This document shows, piece after piece, positions 27,401 to 35,500 of a stretch of 64,000 bases of DNA (the first letter of the stretch is position 1; every line of letters starts with the position of its first letter). The notes beneath the pieces are model-generated. The model was not told the origin of the DNA and searched no databases. It was given only the letters and a program-made list of their open reading frames with translations. The DNA is from a virus. The translations under genes were made by a program, and so were the position numbers. Location of the stretch: positions 1 to 64,000 of IMG/VR virus record IMGVR_UViG_3300021602_000007; one strand, given 5' to 3'.

Positions 27401-27676
27401 AGCAACTCCTGCTATTCCACCTAAATTACCTAAAATATCTGGAGAAGCACTTCCCATTTTTGACAAAGCATTATCTACAACAGGATTACTTGTAGGAGCA
27501 TCTGCTTCAAAATCTGGAAGAGTTGTTCCAACTTGAGCAGTGTCTATCTTAGTACCCATCTGAGCTTTCTTAAAAGCTTTTCCATGCATCTTCATAAAGG
27601 CTTCCTCTGAAGGAAACTTTTTATAGAACTGTTTCTCAGTCTTAACTCCTGCAATTTTTAGAATCTTATCTTTCAT
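24446..27676 (-). CDS. Gly-rich structural or ejection protein, 1076 aa
   Basis: The protein has a helical N-terminus, a glycine-zipper stretch at residues about 265-300 (repeated GG-x-xG with hydrophobic residues, for example GGDIGGSIGGALGSAIGG), a second hydrophobic Gly/Ala segment near 680-710, an Ala/Lys-rich helical region and a Gln/Asn-rich C-terminus. Glycine zippers of this kind occur in proteins that insert into membranes, which would suit a protein ejected to form a channel for DNA. Short GG-flanked motifs recall the neighbouring 633-residue protein. It sits between that gene and the giant cargo genes. No family was recognised with certainty; the channel role is inference. Confidence 0.55.
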   Translation of the reverse strand: MKDKILKIAGVKTEKQFYKKFPSEEAFMKMHGKAFKKAQMGTKIDTAQVGTTLPDFEADAPTSNPVVDNALSKMGSASPDILGNLGGIAGVAGTVGGIAKGLSALKAEKQKVKSARQWQGVSDVSLAASRTRDVDANRMNQQLKVRPEDIKNTGEEFFPIYGVGTNVLARNGVMLQNGGPVGGTPTEIQNTYGTGHSIYDDGGYEPLSDSEIVKQYRTGGLVQAQNGKGLFGGNTDWMANTELGKFAGNSGGDITSSLVTGATGENAGGDIGGSIGGALGSAIGGPVGGLVGKVGGKLIGSLLDKNPQKIKKAQDATKRNVGNMAFNQNAQALQTQNQSYMENGGWMNPEYNPQVIAKFGDHSPQDVYDFAHEGMQSLRAGGHLQSYTPPSEQAMETYAMGGELQTHWGGHAQPISQNPYLPDGGETVMFRGNSHEERSPNGETGIGVTYGNNPVEVERGEPAVKLQDGGSGGDSSLVVYGNLQIPKYGAEMLNDPKAKNKKFKNYVADLSKSEVKYNKILDKSSGNLKDLDVRTPIDQLKLSALHANLMGGNMHLKNIADKKQDAAHLQQAINDTAEEHGIIADDLARNKITIDKEAQKQYAKFGGNFEQAGIGTWLAKGLDKAATKRIATMAEREAALVAEGEAAKAAASKVKKLTKAQQAAVDAKTVADAEKAAIKTQEDTKIAEKNRIGWGTAAGIATGASGMMGLAGLLHDWTTPPARLEDIDSRFTTPTAQDSIVTQYPQKRNGDMIGSYYKAQKGISLEELQGIVNKSDYHNTTNPNAPLQLMAPHDPGLIPIENKPLSNELAPIHKYSYNKPKSNWADDAMMVGREILPYVRPSDTEQLDPKQLAGEMYAMSTNQLEPVQAMGYQPQLTTPYDISLQDQIASVDAQSRAAIRAAGSNPAAQAQIMAQANDAKNKILGEQFRMNQSQKAQVYGKNIEDVNKAKLINMDILDKQYSRQAEAKANTKAVTQAALNSIADKFAKNKLENRQLKTYENLYNYRYDENGHLVNMNAPEQFNTNVNTTANSAQNRIEADKAELKAYRDAETARLKEAAGKLKKRNGSIVKALKNL

Positions 27677-27684
27677 GATGATAA

Positions 27685-29586
27685 TTATTTAGAATATTTT
27701 TGTAACCATCCACCTTTCTGTGGAGTGTTATAGTTTGTAAAATTAGTTAGATTATCTAGATTCTGTAAACTTTTTTGTTCTTGTCTTAATCCATTTTTTC
27801 CTATAGGATATTCTCTTACCTTCTTACCCTTAAATTTGTAGTCTTTTCCTGGGACCATGTATTGTGTATCTCCTGTATCAGAGATGCCTAAAAGAGGCTG
27901 ATTTACCCCTTGCATTGTAATATTATTACTACCTATCTCTACAGGCTTTCCCCAGTTGTCAGGATTCCAATATCCAGCATCATCTTTTGTAATACCACCA
28001 TCTTTTTGTTGACTAGCTGCTACTCCTACAGCAGGAACTACTGCAGGTAGTAGTTTAACTAAACGTCTTTTCTCTTCTTGTGTTGTAGATGGTTTGAAAA
28101 ACTTTCTATGATCAACCATTTTAATTAAACGATCAATAGTTTTATCTGAAGGATTTACAATCATGTCCATAGCATCTTCATGTGATAATCCTTTAGCCAT
28201 AGCTTTACGATAAATCTTTTCTTTAGAAGGTAATATCTCAGAATGTAATTCATCAGGAGATGCATTCCATACATATTTATTTTTAACAGGACTAGCCATA
28301 CCTTCTGCAAACTCTCTACCTAAATCTGTATAAGGATTAGCATGAAAGTAATCAGTAACATTAGGATCATAATTTGTTAACTCTGCACTATATGGAAGAC
28401 CATTACGTTCTCCAAGTCTTTGTGCAGAGTGAGTTAATTCATGTATACCTGTATGCTTTGCTCTTTCTGGAGGTAAACTGTAAAATCCATGATTTCTAAA
28501 AGTTATACTCTCATTAGTTTCAGGATTATTATATCCTCTTGCTGATCCTCTATTATTTAAAATTTCTTCTTTTGTACTAAGTGGTAATCCAGTTTTTTCA
28601 AGATCTTTTGTTCTTGTAGATAATAATATATTTCTAGCTTTAGAAATTGGATTGTTTTCTGCAGTCTTTAAAAAATTGTTATCATCACTAATAAAAGGAT
28701 CTATGTTTCTAATTCTTTGTTCTATCTCAGGTCGTAAGTTTATATCATTTCCATAAAAGTAATCTTTTGTAAAATCAATTCCTTCAGCATAAGCTTTATT
28801 TTGTGCAGTAACTGCAGCATCTCTTTGTGCTTTTGTTATAGGAAACTTTTCAAAGAAAGGTCTAGGATCATCTAATGATGCTATTACCCCTGCTAAATGA
28901 TCTTTTGCTTTTACAGATGAATGTTTTATTAACTGATTAAGTTTTCCAACTCCTTCACTATTTTTAATAGTTTTAGCCATGTTACTAGCAGCCTCAGCTC
29001 CCTTACCAAGCCATTTACCTCCAATAAGATTAACAGGATCTAATAAAAAATCTGCAGCAAACGCACCGTATGGGTTTTCTATTCCCATTGCCTCAGAAGG
29101 AGTTTGATATTTTCCTGAAGCTAAATATGTTGCAGCTTTTTGAGGAGCAGATATTCCTTCTCCCATTGCTTCTAATGTTCCTGCTGCTACAGGAAGTTGT
29201 TGTTCAGAAGGAACAAATAACATTCCTCCTGGCTGAAACTTCTCTAGCCATCCACCATTCTTACTAATAGTCTTTGGTTTCCAATCTAATCCTTCTTGCC
29301 AGTATTTCATCTCTTCACCATTCTGTGCAGAAGGCATTGTCTTCTTTGCATAAGGACCTTCTGAAGGAGCTGGGTTTATTGTTCTTGCATATGTAAATCC
29401 TACACTTCCTGGAATAGATCCTCCCATAGCAAACTGTCCTCCCCATGCTGGGCTGTAGTTTCTACCAGAAATATCATTACCCATTCCTACAAATCCTGGA
29501 GGAAGAGATGTTTGAGAATCATTATAGTTCTCTTGATACTCTTGCATCGTTCCACCATCTGCATATTTATCTAACCAATTCTTCAT
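27685..29586 (-). CDS. structural protein with zincin (HExxH) metallopeptidase motif, 633 aa
   Basis: Near residue 380 the sequence HTGIHELTHSAQ contains an intact zincin HExxH motif, the zinc-binding and catalytic site of metallopeptidases. A short motif W-L-x-K-[YF] occurs three times: NWLDKYADGG at the N-terminus, GGWLEKFQPGG near residue 115, and GGWLQKYSK as the very C-terminus. The first 130 residues are otherwise Gly-rich and low in predicted structure. The gene ends nine bases before the start of the 1076-residue gene, and its ATG overlaps the stop of the gene upstream. It may cut the cell envelope or phage proteins during ejection. The peptidase call is by motif; the substrate is unknown. 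Confidence 0.65.
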   Translation of the reverse strand: MKNWLDKYADGGTMQEYQENYNDSQTSLPPGFVGMGNDISGRNYSPAWGGQFAMGGSIPGSVGFTYARTINPAPSEGPYAKKTMPSAQNGEEMKYWQEGLDWKPKTISKNGGWLEKFQPGGMLFVPSEQQLPVAAGTLEAMGEGISAPQKAATYLASGKYQTPSEAMGIENPYGAFAADFLLDPVNLIGGKWLGKGAEAASNMAKTIKNSEGVGKLNQLIKHSSVKAKDHLAGVIASLDDPRPFFEKFPITKAQRDAAVTAQNKAYAEGIDFTKDYFYGNDINLRPEIEQRIRNIDPFISDDNNFLKTAENNPISKARNILLSTRTKDLEKTGLPLSTKEEILNNRGSARGYNNPETNESITFRNHGFYSLPPERAKHTGIHELTHSAQRLGERNGLPYSAELTNYDPNVTDYFHANPYTDLGREFAEGMASPVKNKYVWNASPDELHSEILPSKEKIYRKAMAKGLSHEDAMDMIVNPSDKTIDRLIKMVDHRKFFKPSTTQEEKRRLVKLLPAVVPAVGVAASQQKDGGITKDDAGYWNPDNWGKPVEIGSNNITMQGVNQPLLGISDTGDTQYMVPGKDYKFKGKKVREYPIGKNGLRQEQKSLQNLDNLTNFTNYNTPQKGGWLQKYSK

Positions 29587-30452
29587 TATTTATAAGAGAT
29601 TTGAGCAGGTGTATATATAAATTGACTCACTAGGCTTACATCAGATTTGTCATCAAGAATATGTCTCACCTTAAGTTCTTTTGCTCTTAATGGTTCTTTC
29701 TTGAATGAGCGTAAGCCATAATCCATATTAGCTTGATTAACTAATTTATCAATTGATAAACTCTCACAACTTGTAATGAATAATGGAATAGCTTTGTTTT
29801 TAACAAGACTCCAGAATGTATTATATTGATAGAAGTTATCACTCTTAGTATATATAATAGTTTTGCTATCTGTGTTGAATATAGGATAGCTTAAATAGGC
29901 TTTTAGATTATGGAGAGGCTTTGGTACCAGTTCTAATATTCCAGAGCTTTGTTGGCCATTATATACAACTGCTTTATTAAACCATTCATTGATTTCCACT
30001 TTATCATTATAACTGAACACTCCTGTACCATCTTCAATGTATCTATATGCTTTTGTATAGTCTTTTACATTCTGAAGAATCTGGTCGAAGTATTGATATG
30101 CAAATGGATATTCAATTATATATGGTTCTATGTTTCCATAGAAATTATTATATGTTGTATTTACATTAGTTAAGTGTCTCCACAAACATGCTGTTTTAGT
30201 TTCTGTATATTTAGTATTAGCAAGTTCTGGTGTACTAATTATACCAACAGTCACTGTCTTCTTTATAATGCATTTTCCTACAGATTCAATTGTAACCATA
30301 TTAACACTATCATCCACTTCATAAGTCACTCCTGCAATAAGCTGAGCTTTGGTAACATCACTTGCTATGATGTTATCATATAGATCAGTTATTGTAAATG
30401 GTCCAGCATTAGGACTAGCACTTGTTAATTTTATGATTATTATTTTTGACAT
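29586..30452 (-). CDS. virion-associated protein with shared N-terminal module, 288 aa
   Basis: Residues 1-60 follow the pattern of an Ile-rich beta strand (MSKIIIIKLTSASPNAGPF), a central ITDLYDN and a closing V-x-I-x-S-x-G-K-C. That arrangement resembles the first 70 residues of the proteins at 30458 and 40875, which suggests a common virion-attachment fold. The remaining 220 residues are mixed alpha/beta with many aromatic residues and match nothing I recognise. The gene lies between the Fib_succ_major adhesin and the zincin protein, with a one-base overlap on the latter. A tail-associated role is likely from context. Confidence 0.55.
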   Translation of the reverse strand: MSKIIIIKLTSASPNAGPFTITDLYDNIIASDVTKAQLIAGVTYEVDDSVNMVTIESVGKCIIKKTVTVGIISTPELANTKYTETKTACLWRHLTNVNTTYNNFYGNIEPYIIEYPFAYQYFDQILQNVKDYTKAYRYIEDGTGVFSYNDKVEINEWFNKAVVYNGQQSSGILELVPKPLHNLKAYLSYPIFNTDSKTIIYTKSDNFYQYNTFWSLVKNKAIPLFITSCESLSIDKLVNQANMDYGLRSFKKEPLRAKELKVRHILDDKSDVSLVSQFIYTPAQISYK

Positions 30453-30457
30453 ATTAA

Positions 30458-32512
30458 TTATTGATTAGCAATATCATTATTATAATAACACCAAGCCCCT
30501 GTTGTTAGCCCTGCCCATGTTGTACCATTAGTAACATTTGGAATAACATCACCATTATTATAATGTTTAACAATCAAACTTGATGCCATCCATACCTGTG
30601 TTCCAATTGTAACTGTTGAATATATATTACCATCATAATCAGTTACGGTACCAGTATTTATAGAATCATCTTTTATTAATCTAATACTTTGTCCAGATGC
30701 TAAAGGTTCTACATATTGATTTGCAGTTAGATCATTATTATTTAAATGAAGTAACCATGCTGTAGGAGTGGTATATAATGTAGATGCCCATATTCTAAAT
30801 TGTGTTTTTAAACCACTAAATCCTCCACTGTAAATATATCCTCCACCTCTAGCTAAGAATCCAGATGTAAATGTTCCAGAATTAGGTGTATTCCAATATA
30901 CAAGTCCTGATTGTTTTAACACTCCTCCTGCTACTGTTGCTCCACCTAAATATGTGGTCAATGTTGTAAATTCAGTATGTGTTGGAACATGCCAACCAGC
31001 AGGTGCTATACTTCTACCTCCTGTATTATCAACAGCAGCATAATAGTTATACAAAATACCATAATTGATTGGTGTAAGTGTAGTGGTAGTTGTAGTGGTA
31101 CTACTTGTTGTACTTGTTGACGTACTGGTACTTGTGCTAGTAGATGTACTAGTGGATGTAGTTGTTGGTGGAATAGTAGTAGTAGATGTTGATGTACTAG
31201 TTGTAGTAGGAGGATGTGTAGTAGTGGTAGTCGTAGTACTACTAGTGCTAGTTGATGTAGTTGTATGAGTTGTACTACTAGTAGTTGTAGTAGTGGTAGG
31301 TGGTTGTGTTGTAGTACTTGTAGTTGTGCTACTACTAGTGGATGTACTTGTAGAAGTAGTTGTTGGTGGATGTGTGGTGGTGGTTGTAGTTGTGCTACTA
31401 CTACTTGTTGATGTGGAAGTTGATGTACTACTACTTGTTGTTGTTGTAGTTGGACTAGCAGTAGTTGTGGTAGTAGTAGTTGTAATATCACAATTAGCAT
31501 TTGTCCAATCATTATTATATGCACACAGTGCACCTGTGGTCAATATTGACCAAGCAGTATTATCAGTAACTTCAGGAATAGTAGATAGATCTCTATACTT
31601 AGTTTCTCTCAGATTTTCTGACATCCACCACTGTGATCCAATTAATACACAAGTATACTGTGTACCATCATTTCCTATATATACACCAGTGGTTCCTCCA
31701 ATATTAATTATATTAGGAACAGTATTCATTATCAATCGAATAGCACACCCTCCAGTAAATCCTAAACCACCTCCAGGATTAAAATTAGCATTAGCATAAC
31801 TAAGTTCAGCAACTGATGCATTTAAGCTATCATATAAATCTGTTGACCATATAAGTAAAATTCTATCTATATATTGGAAAGTTCCATAAGGTTGTCTTAT
31901 TCCAGTTCCTTTTCCTGAAAATCCTGAAGTGTTATCAGCTCCTACATTTGGGGAATTCCAATATATTAATCCAGGTTCTTTCATATGTCCACCAGCTAAA
32001 GGTATTCCACCTAATGTAGTTGCAAGTGTTGTATATTCAGAATTATTAGGAATATGAGCATTATTAGCATAGACAGGACTAGTATTAGTTACAACATACC
32101 AATTATATAATAATCCATAACATTTATTTGGTACTGCTGTTGTTGTACTAGTGGATGTAGAAGAAGAAGTTGATGTACTTGTACTAGTTGAGGATGTAGA
32201 GGTGCTAGTTGATGTACTTGTAGAAGATGTAGAAGAAGAAGTTGTTGTACTGGTAGAACTTGTACTACTACTAGTAGTTGTTGATGTAGTGGTAACAGGA
32301 GTACAAGAAAGTTCAACTATAGTTCGACAACTACTAAGATCTCTAATTTGATAGGCAGTAGCATTTGCTCTAGGTACAAAAGTGTACCCAGGACTTTCCA
32401 ATAATGATTTTGATACATAATTAAATACTGACCAAGAGGCAGTAGAATTATCATATATCGCTAATACATCACTAATATTAGGACCTGCTTCAGTAATTGT
32501 TATAGTAGTCAT
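30458..32512 (-). CDS. two-domain Fib_succ_major adhesin with Thr/Ser linkers, 684 aa
   Basis: After an N-terminal module (residues 1-70) and a Thr/Ser tract comes a domain starting CYGLLYNWYVV and ending in IGSQWWMSENLRETKYRD, a hallmark of the Fibrobacter succinogenes major paralogous domain (Fib_succ_major). A Thr/Ser/Pro tract of about 130 residues follows, then a second copy starting YGILYNYYAAVD and ending IGTQVWMASSLIVKHYN. In bacteria such domains are found in secreted and surface proteins of Bacteroidota, so this is a plausible host-derived receptor-binding tail protein. The Thr/Ser tracts are preceded by cysteines (VELSC, NANCDI). It lies directly after the muzzle gene, three bases away, and is the best candidate here for a host-range determinant. 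Confidence 0.75.
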   Translation of the reverse strand: MTTITITEAGPNISDVLAIYDNSTASWSVFNYVSKSLLESPGYTFVPRANATAYQIRDLSSCRTIVELSCTPVTTTSTTTSSSTSSTSTTTSSSTSSTSTSTSTSTSSTSTSTSTSSSTSTSTTTAVPNKCYGLLYNWYVVTNTSPVYANNAHIPNNSEYTTLATTLGGIPLAGGHMKEPGLIYWNSPNVGADNTSGFSGKGTGIRQPYGTFQYIDRILLIWSTDLYDSLNASVAELSYANANFNPGGGLGFTGGCAIRLIMNTVPNIINIGGTTGVYIGNDGTQYTCVLIGSQWWMSENLRETKYRDLSTIPEVTDNTAWSILTTGALCAYNNDWTNANCDITTTTTTTTASPTTTTTSSSTSTSTSTSSSSTTTTTTTHPPTTTSTSTSTSSSTTTSTTTQPPTTTTTTSSTTHTTTSTSTSSTTTTTTTHPPTTTSTSTSTTTIPPTTTSTSTSTSTSTSTSTSTTSSTTTTTTTLTPINYGILYNYYAAVDNTGGRSIAPAGWHVPTHTEFTTLTTYLGGATVAGGVLKQSGLVYWNTPNSGTFTSGFLARGGGYIYSGGFSGLKTQFRIWASTLYTTPTAWLLHLNNNDLTANQYVEPLASGQSIRLIKDDSINTGTVTDYDGNIYSTVTIGTQVWMASSLIVKHYNNGDVIPNVTNGTTWAGLTTGAWCYYNNDIANQ
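31081..31482. repeat. trinucleotide-rich tract encoding Thr/Ser/Pro linker
   Basis: About 400 bp of near-repetitive triplets (GTA, GTT, GTG on the plus strand, Thr and Ser codons on the minus strand), with Pro-Pro-Thr islands recurring. The tract links the two Fib_succ_major domains in frame. Codon choice varies, so it is not one perfect microsatellite. Confidence 0.85.
32134..32298. repeat. trinucleotide-rich tract encoding N-terminal Thr/Ser linker
   Basis: Same kind of Thr/Ser codon tract as 31081-31482, joining the N-terminal module of the 684-residue protein to its first Fib_succ_major domain. Confidence 0.8.
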
Positions 32513-32515
32513 AAT

Positions 32516-35500
32516 TTATGCATTACAAATTATTCCTCCTGTTAACGTACAGGGATCTATTGTTGTGGTGGTGGTAGTTGTTGAACTACTAGTGGTTGAT
32601 GTACTTGTAGAAGTTGATGTACTTGTAGATGTGCTTGTAGTAGTAATGGGAGCAGTGGTAGTTGTGGTTGTTGTTATTATAATATTACAATCAATTGTTC
32701 CATCTAATAAACAAGGATCTGCAGCTGTTGCCACTATCACTTCAAAATCATCACAACATCCATTCAAGCCAGAATAGAAGAAATTATTCTCAGCTATATA
32801 CCAATTAGGAATATAACTGTGGAATGATATCCATGCTTTAAGATTCATGTGATATGATAATGTCCAACTCTTATTACAGAAATAGTTTCTATCTGATAGA
32901 TAAACTTGAGTTCTTATAATAAAACCATTAACTGTTTCTTCTAAGAAGAAGTCACGAGTGGCAGCATCATATTTAATATCTTTACTTAATGGGATATAAT
33001 CTAACTTAGATATTATCACCCTATCGAATTTAGAATCATATACACCATGAAGTCCTATTCCTGCAAAGTTGTTATCAACATCTACTTCTGGAAAATATCT
33101 AAGGATTTCAAATGCTAAATGGTCTGTAAAGAATCTATTCATTCCAGAACCAAATCCTGTTAAATCATTTGCTTTTGGTCTTCCATACATATCTGTATCT
33201 AGTAGAAATATCTGTCCCCTCTTAGCATCTATTGTTACCTGCCCTTGAGGAATCTTTAATAAGAATTTATTCTGACTTCCTACATATCCAAGATCTGTTT
33301 CTGCAAAGTCAATTGGTGGATTCTCAAACATCCTAGGATTGCCCACATAAGCCGCTTGAGGGTTACTTGTATCTATAGTGAGTAGATTGTTATACATTAA
33401 ACTTTTGTTCTCAAAACGAGCTAATATAGCCTTATTCTGAATACCATCTAATGATGTAAGCTTGCCATAGTTTTGAGGAAAGTCATAATAAGAAATTGGT
33501 AAATAAGTTAACCAATTATTCACTCTATTACTTGCATCAGTTACTTGCTTCTCAGAATATATTGTTCTGAATGGAAAGTTTGTAAAGCAATGATTACTTT
33601 CCCAATCTGGAGGAAGATGTGAAAAACTATTTTCTTTATTCTGCTTAGAGAATGTTGTATTATAATTATATGTATTGTCTTGAGCAATAGGTACAAAATG
33701 TTGTTGTACCCAATCATCAGGAATACTACTACTAACATGAGGCCAGAAGTCTCCTGCTCTATTATCAATTGCTTGACGAAGATCTAGATTATATGAACTT
33801 TCACAATAAAAACTTGGCACTCCATATGCAAACATATAGAAATAGCCATCATAATACATTAGTGTATTACTTGATGTTGCTGTTCCTGGTGCAGCAGTAG
33901 TAGTGGTAGATGTAGTAAGACTAGTAGTAGTTGTACCAGTGGTTATTATTCCATCATTAGGACAATCAAAATTATGTGCCTTATATGAAATGATATTTGA
34001 TAAAAGTCCTCCACTAGATGTATAATCTTTAAGAATACTTCTTGCAGAGTGCCAGTATTTAGGATAGGCAACATTACCTATTTCATCATAAAATATATCA
34101 CTATCATCTGGGGCATCCACTCTATTATCAATAAAGAAAGGAAGTTTAGTTTTAAATGCAAACCTACTAATAAATGTATCTCCACCAAATATTGTAGTAG
34201 ATGTACCACTATTTAAAGTTTTTTGAAATCCTGTATCAACTGTTTGATATGAATAAATTTGTCCCCATTGATTTACTACTTGATTCTTTAATGAAGCATA
34301 GTATGACACAACTTGAATAGGTGTTTCTCTTGCAGGAGTTCCACAGTTGTCTGATCCAGAAATAGTAAATCTAGAATGATCACTAACAATAGAAGTTCCA
34401 CCAGGAGCTAAACTAATAGTTTTATCAGGAAATGGTAAATATGGTTTATCAGAATCTGTTTTTAAATATATAGAAGATTCTCTTTGATAATTATTAACTA
34501 CAAGGTCATCACCAACAGCCTCCATTGAGGGAATCAAATATCTAGCTAATTCAAGATTACGTTGTTTAATTCCAAGATCATTTGGAATCTCTGCCCCATA
34601 ATTATAATCAGCAATAGAGTTAAATGAATATGCAAAGTTCTTTCTTGTTATACCATTTATATAAATAGTTAAATAAGATTGATATGCTGCAAACATTGCT
34701 TGTGCACTAAAATTAGGAGAAGTAATATTTCCTAATGTATTAGAACTATCAAGAGCTAATCTTTGTGCTTTTTCTGTAAGAAGTCTATACTTAGCATTAT
34801 TTCTAACTTCTGTAAAATGTGCTTTACCAGTACCAAACATTACACTTTCAAGTTTGAGAATAGTTCCAAGGAATGGTTGCCCAAAAGATGTTTCAGGAGA
34901 ATTAAATATTTGTCTATTTCTTAAATCATTACTAACAGGTTGTAGTGGTATAGTAACATTACAAGTTTTATTGGATGTTACTAAATTAAGATATTCCTTG
35001 TGTAATCCATTAGAACTACTAATTTCAGTAGGAATTGATCCTACTATTGCCTTTACAGTTTCACTTATAAATCCTGCATCAGGAATTTGAGGAATAACAG
35101 GTATTTCTACATACCCAAGTACTGGATCTATAAATGCTACTGTGATAGTATTTTCTGTATAATCATTCCAAATTAACCAATTAACATAATCAGCATAGCT
35201 AACTACTCCTGTAGCAGGATCTAATATAATTGGTTTAGTAATAGAACATATTTCTGTTACTCCTAATTCATATAACTTAAGTGTTGTTGATTTATTTGTA
35301 TTACAATTTGTGTATTGAACAATTGCATAATCTTTTCCTCCTGAAAAATCTTGTACTAATTTTGTTATATCAATATTAAATACAATGCACTGATCAATAT
35401 ATGCATTATTAGTTTGTGTTAAGAAAGGATCTGCATTAAGATCATTATATGGATAATTGGGGAAATAAAATTCTTGATCATCTCTATTATATTTATTTAC

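Noticed and set aside
31006-31533. Long open frames on both strands across the Thr/Ser tracts (Val-, Leu- or Gln-rich products)
   Set aside because: They are frame shadows of the triplet-rich tract in the 684-residue gene; they lack domain structure and lie fully inside it.
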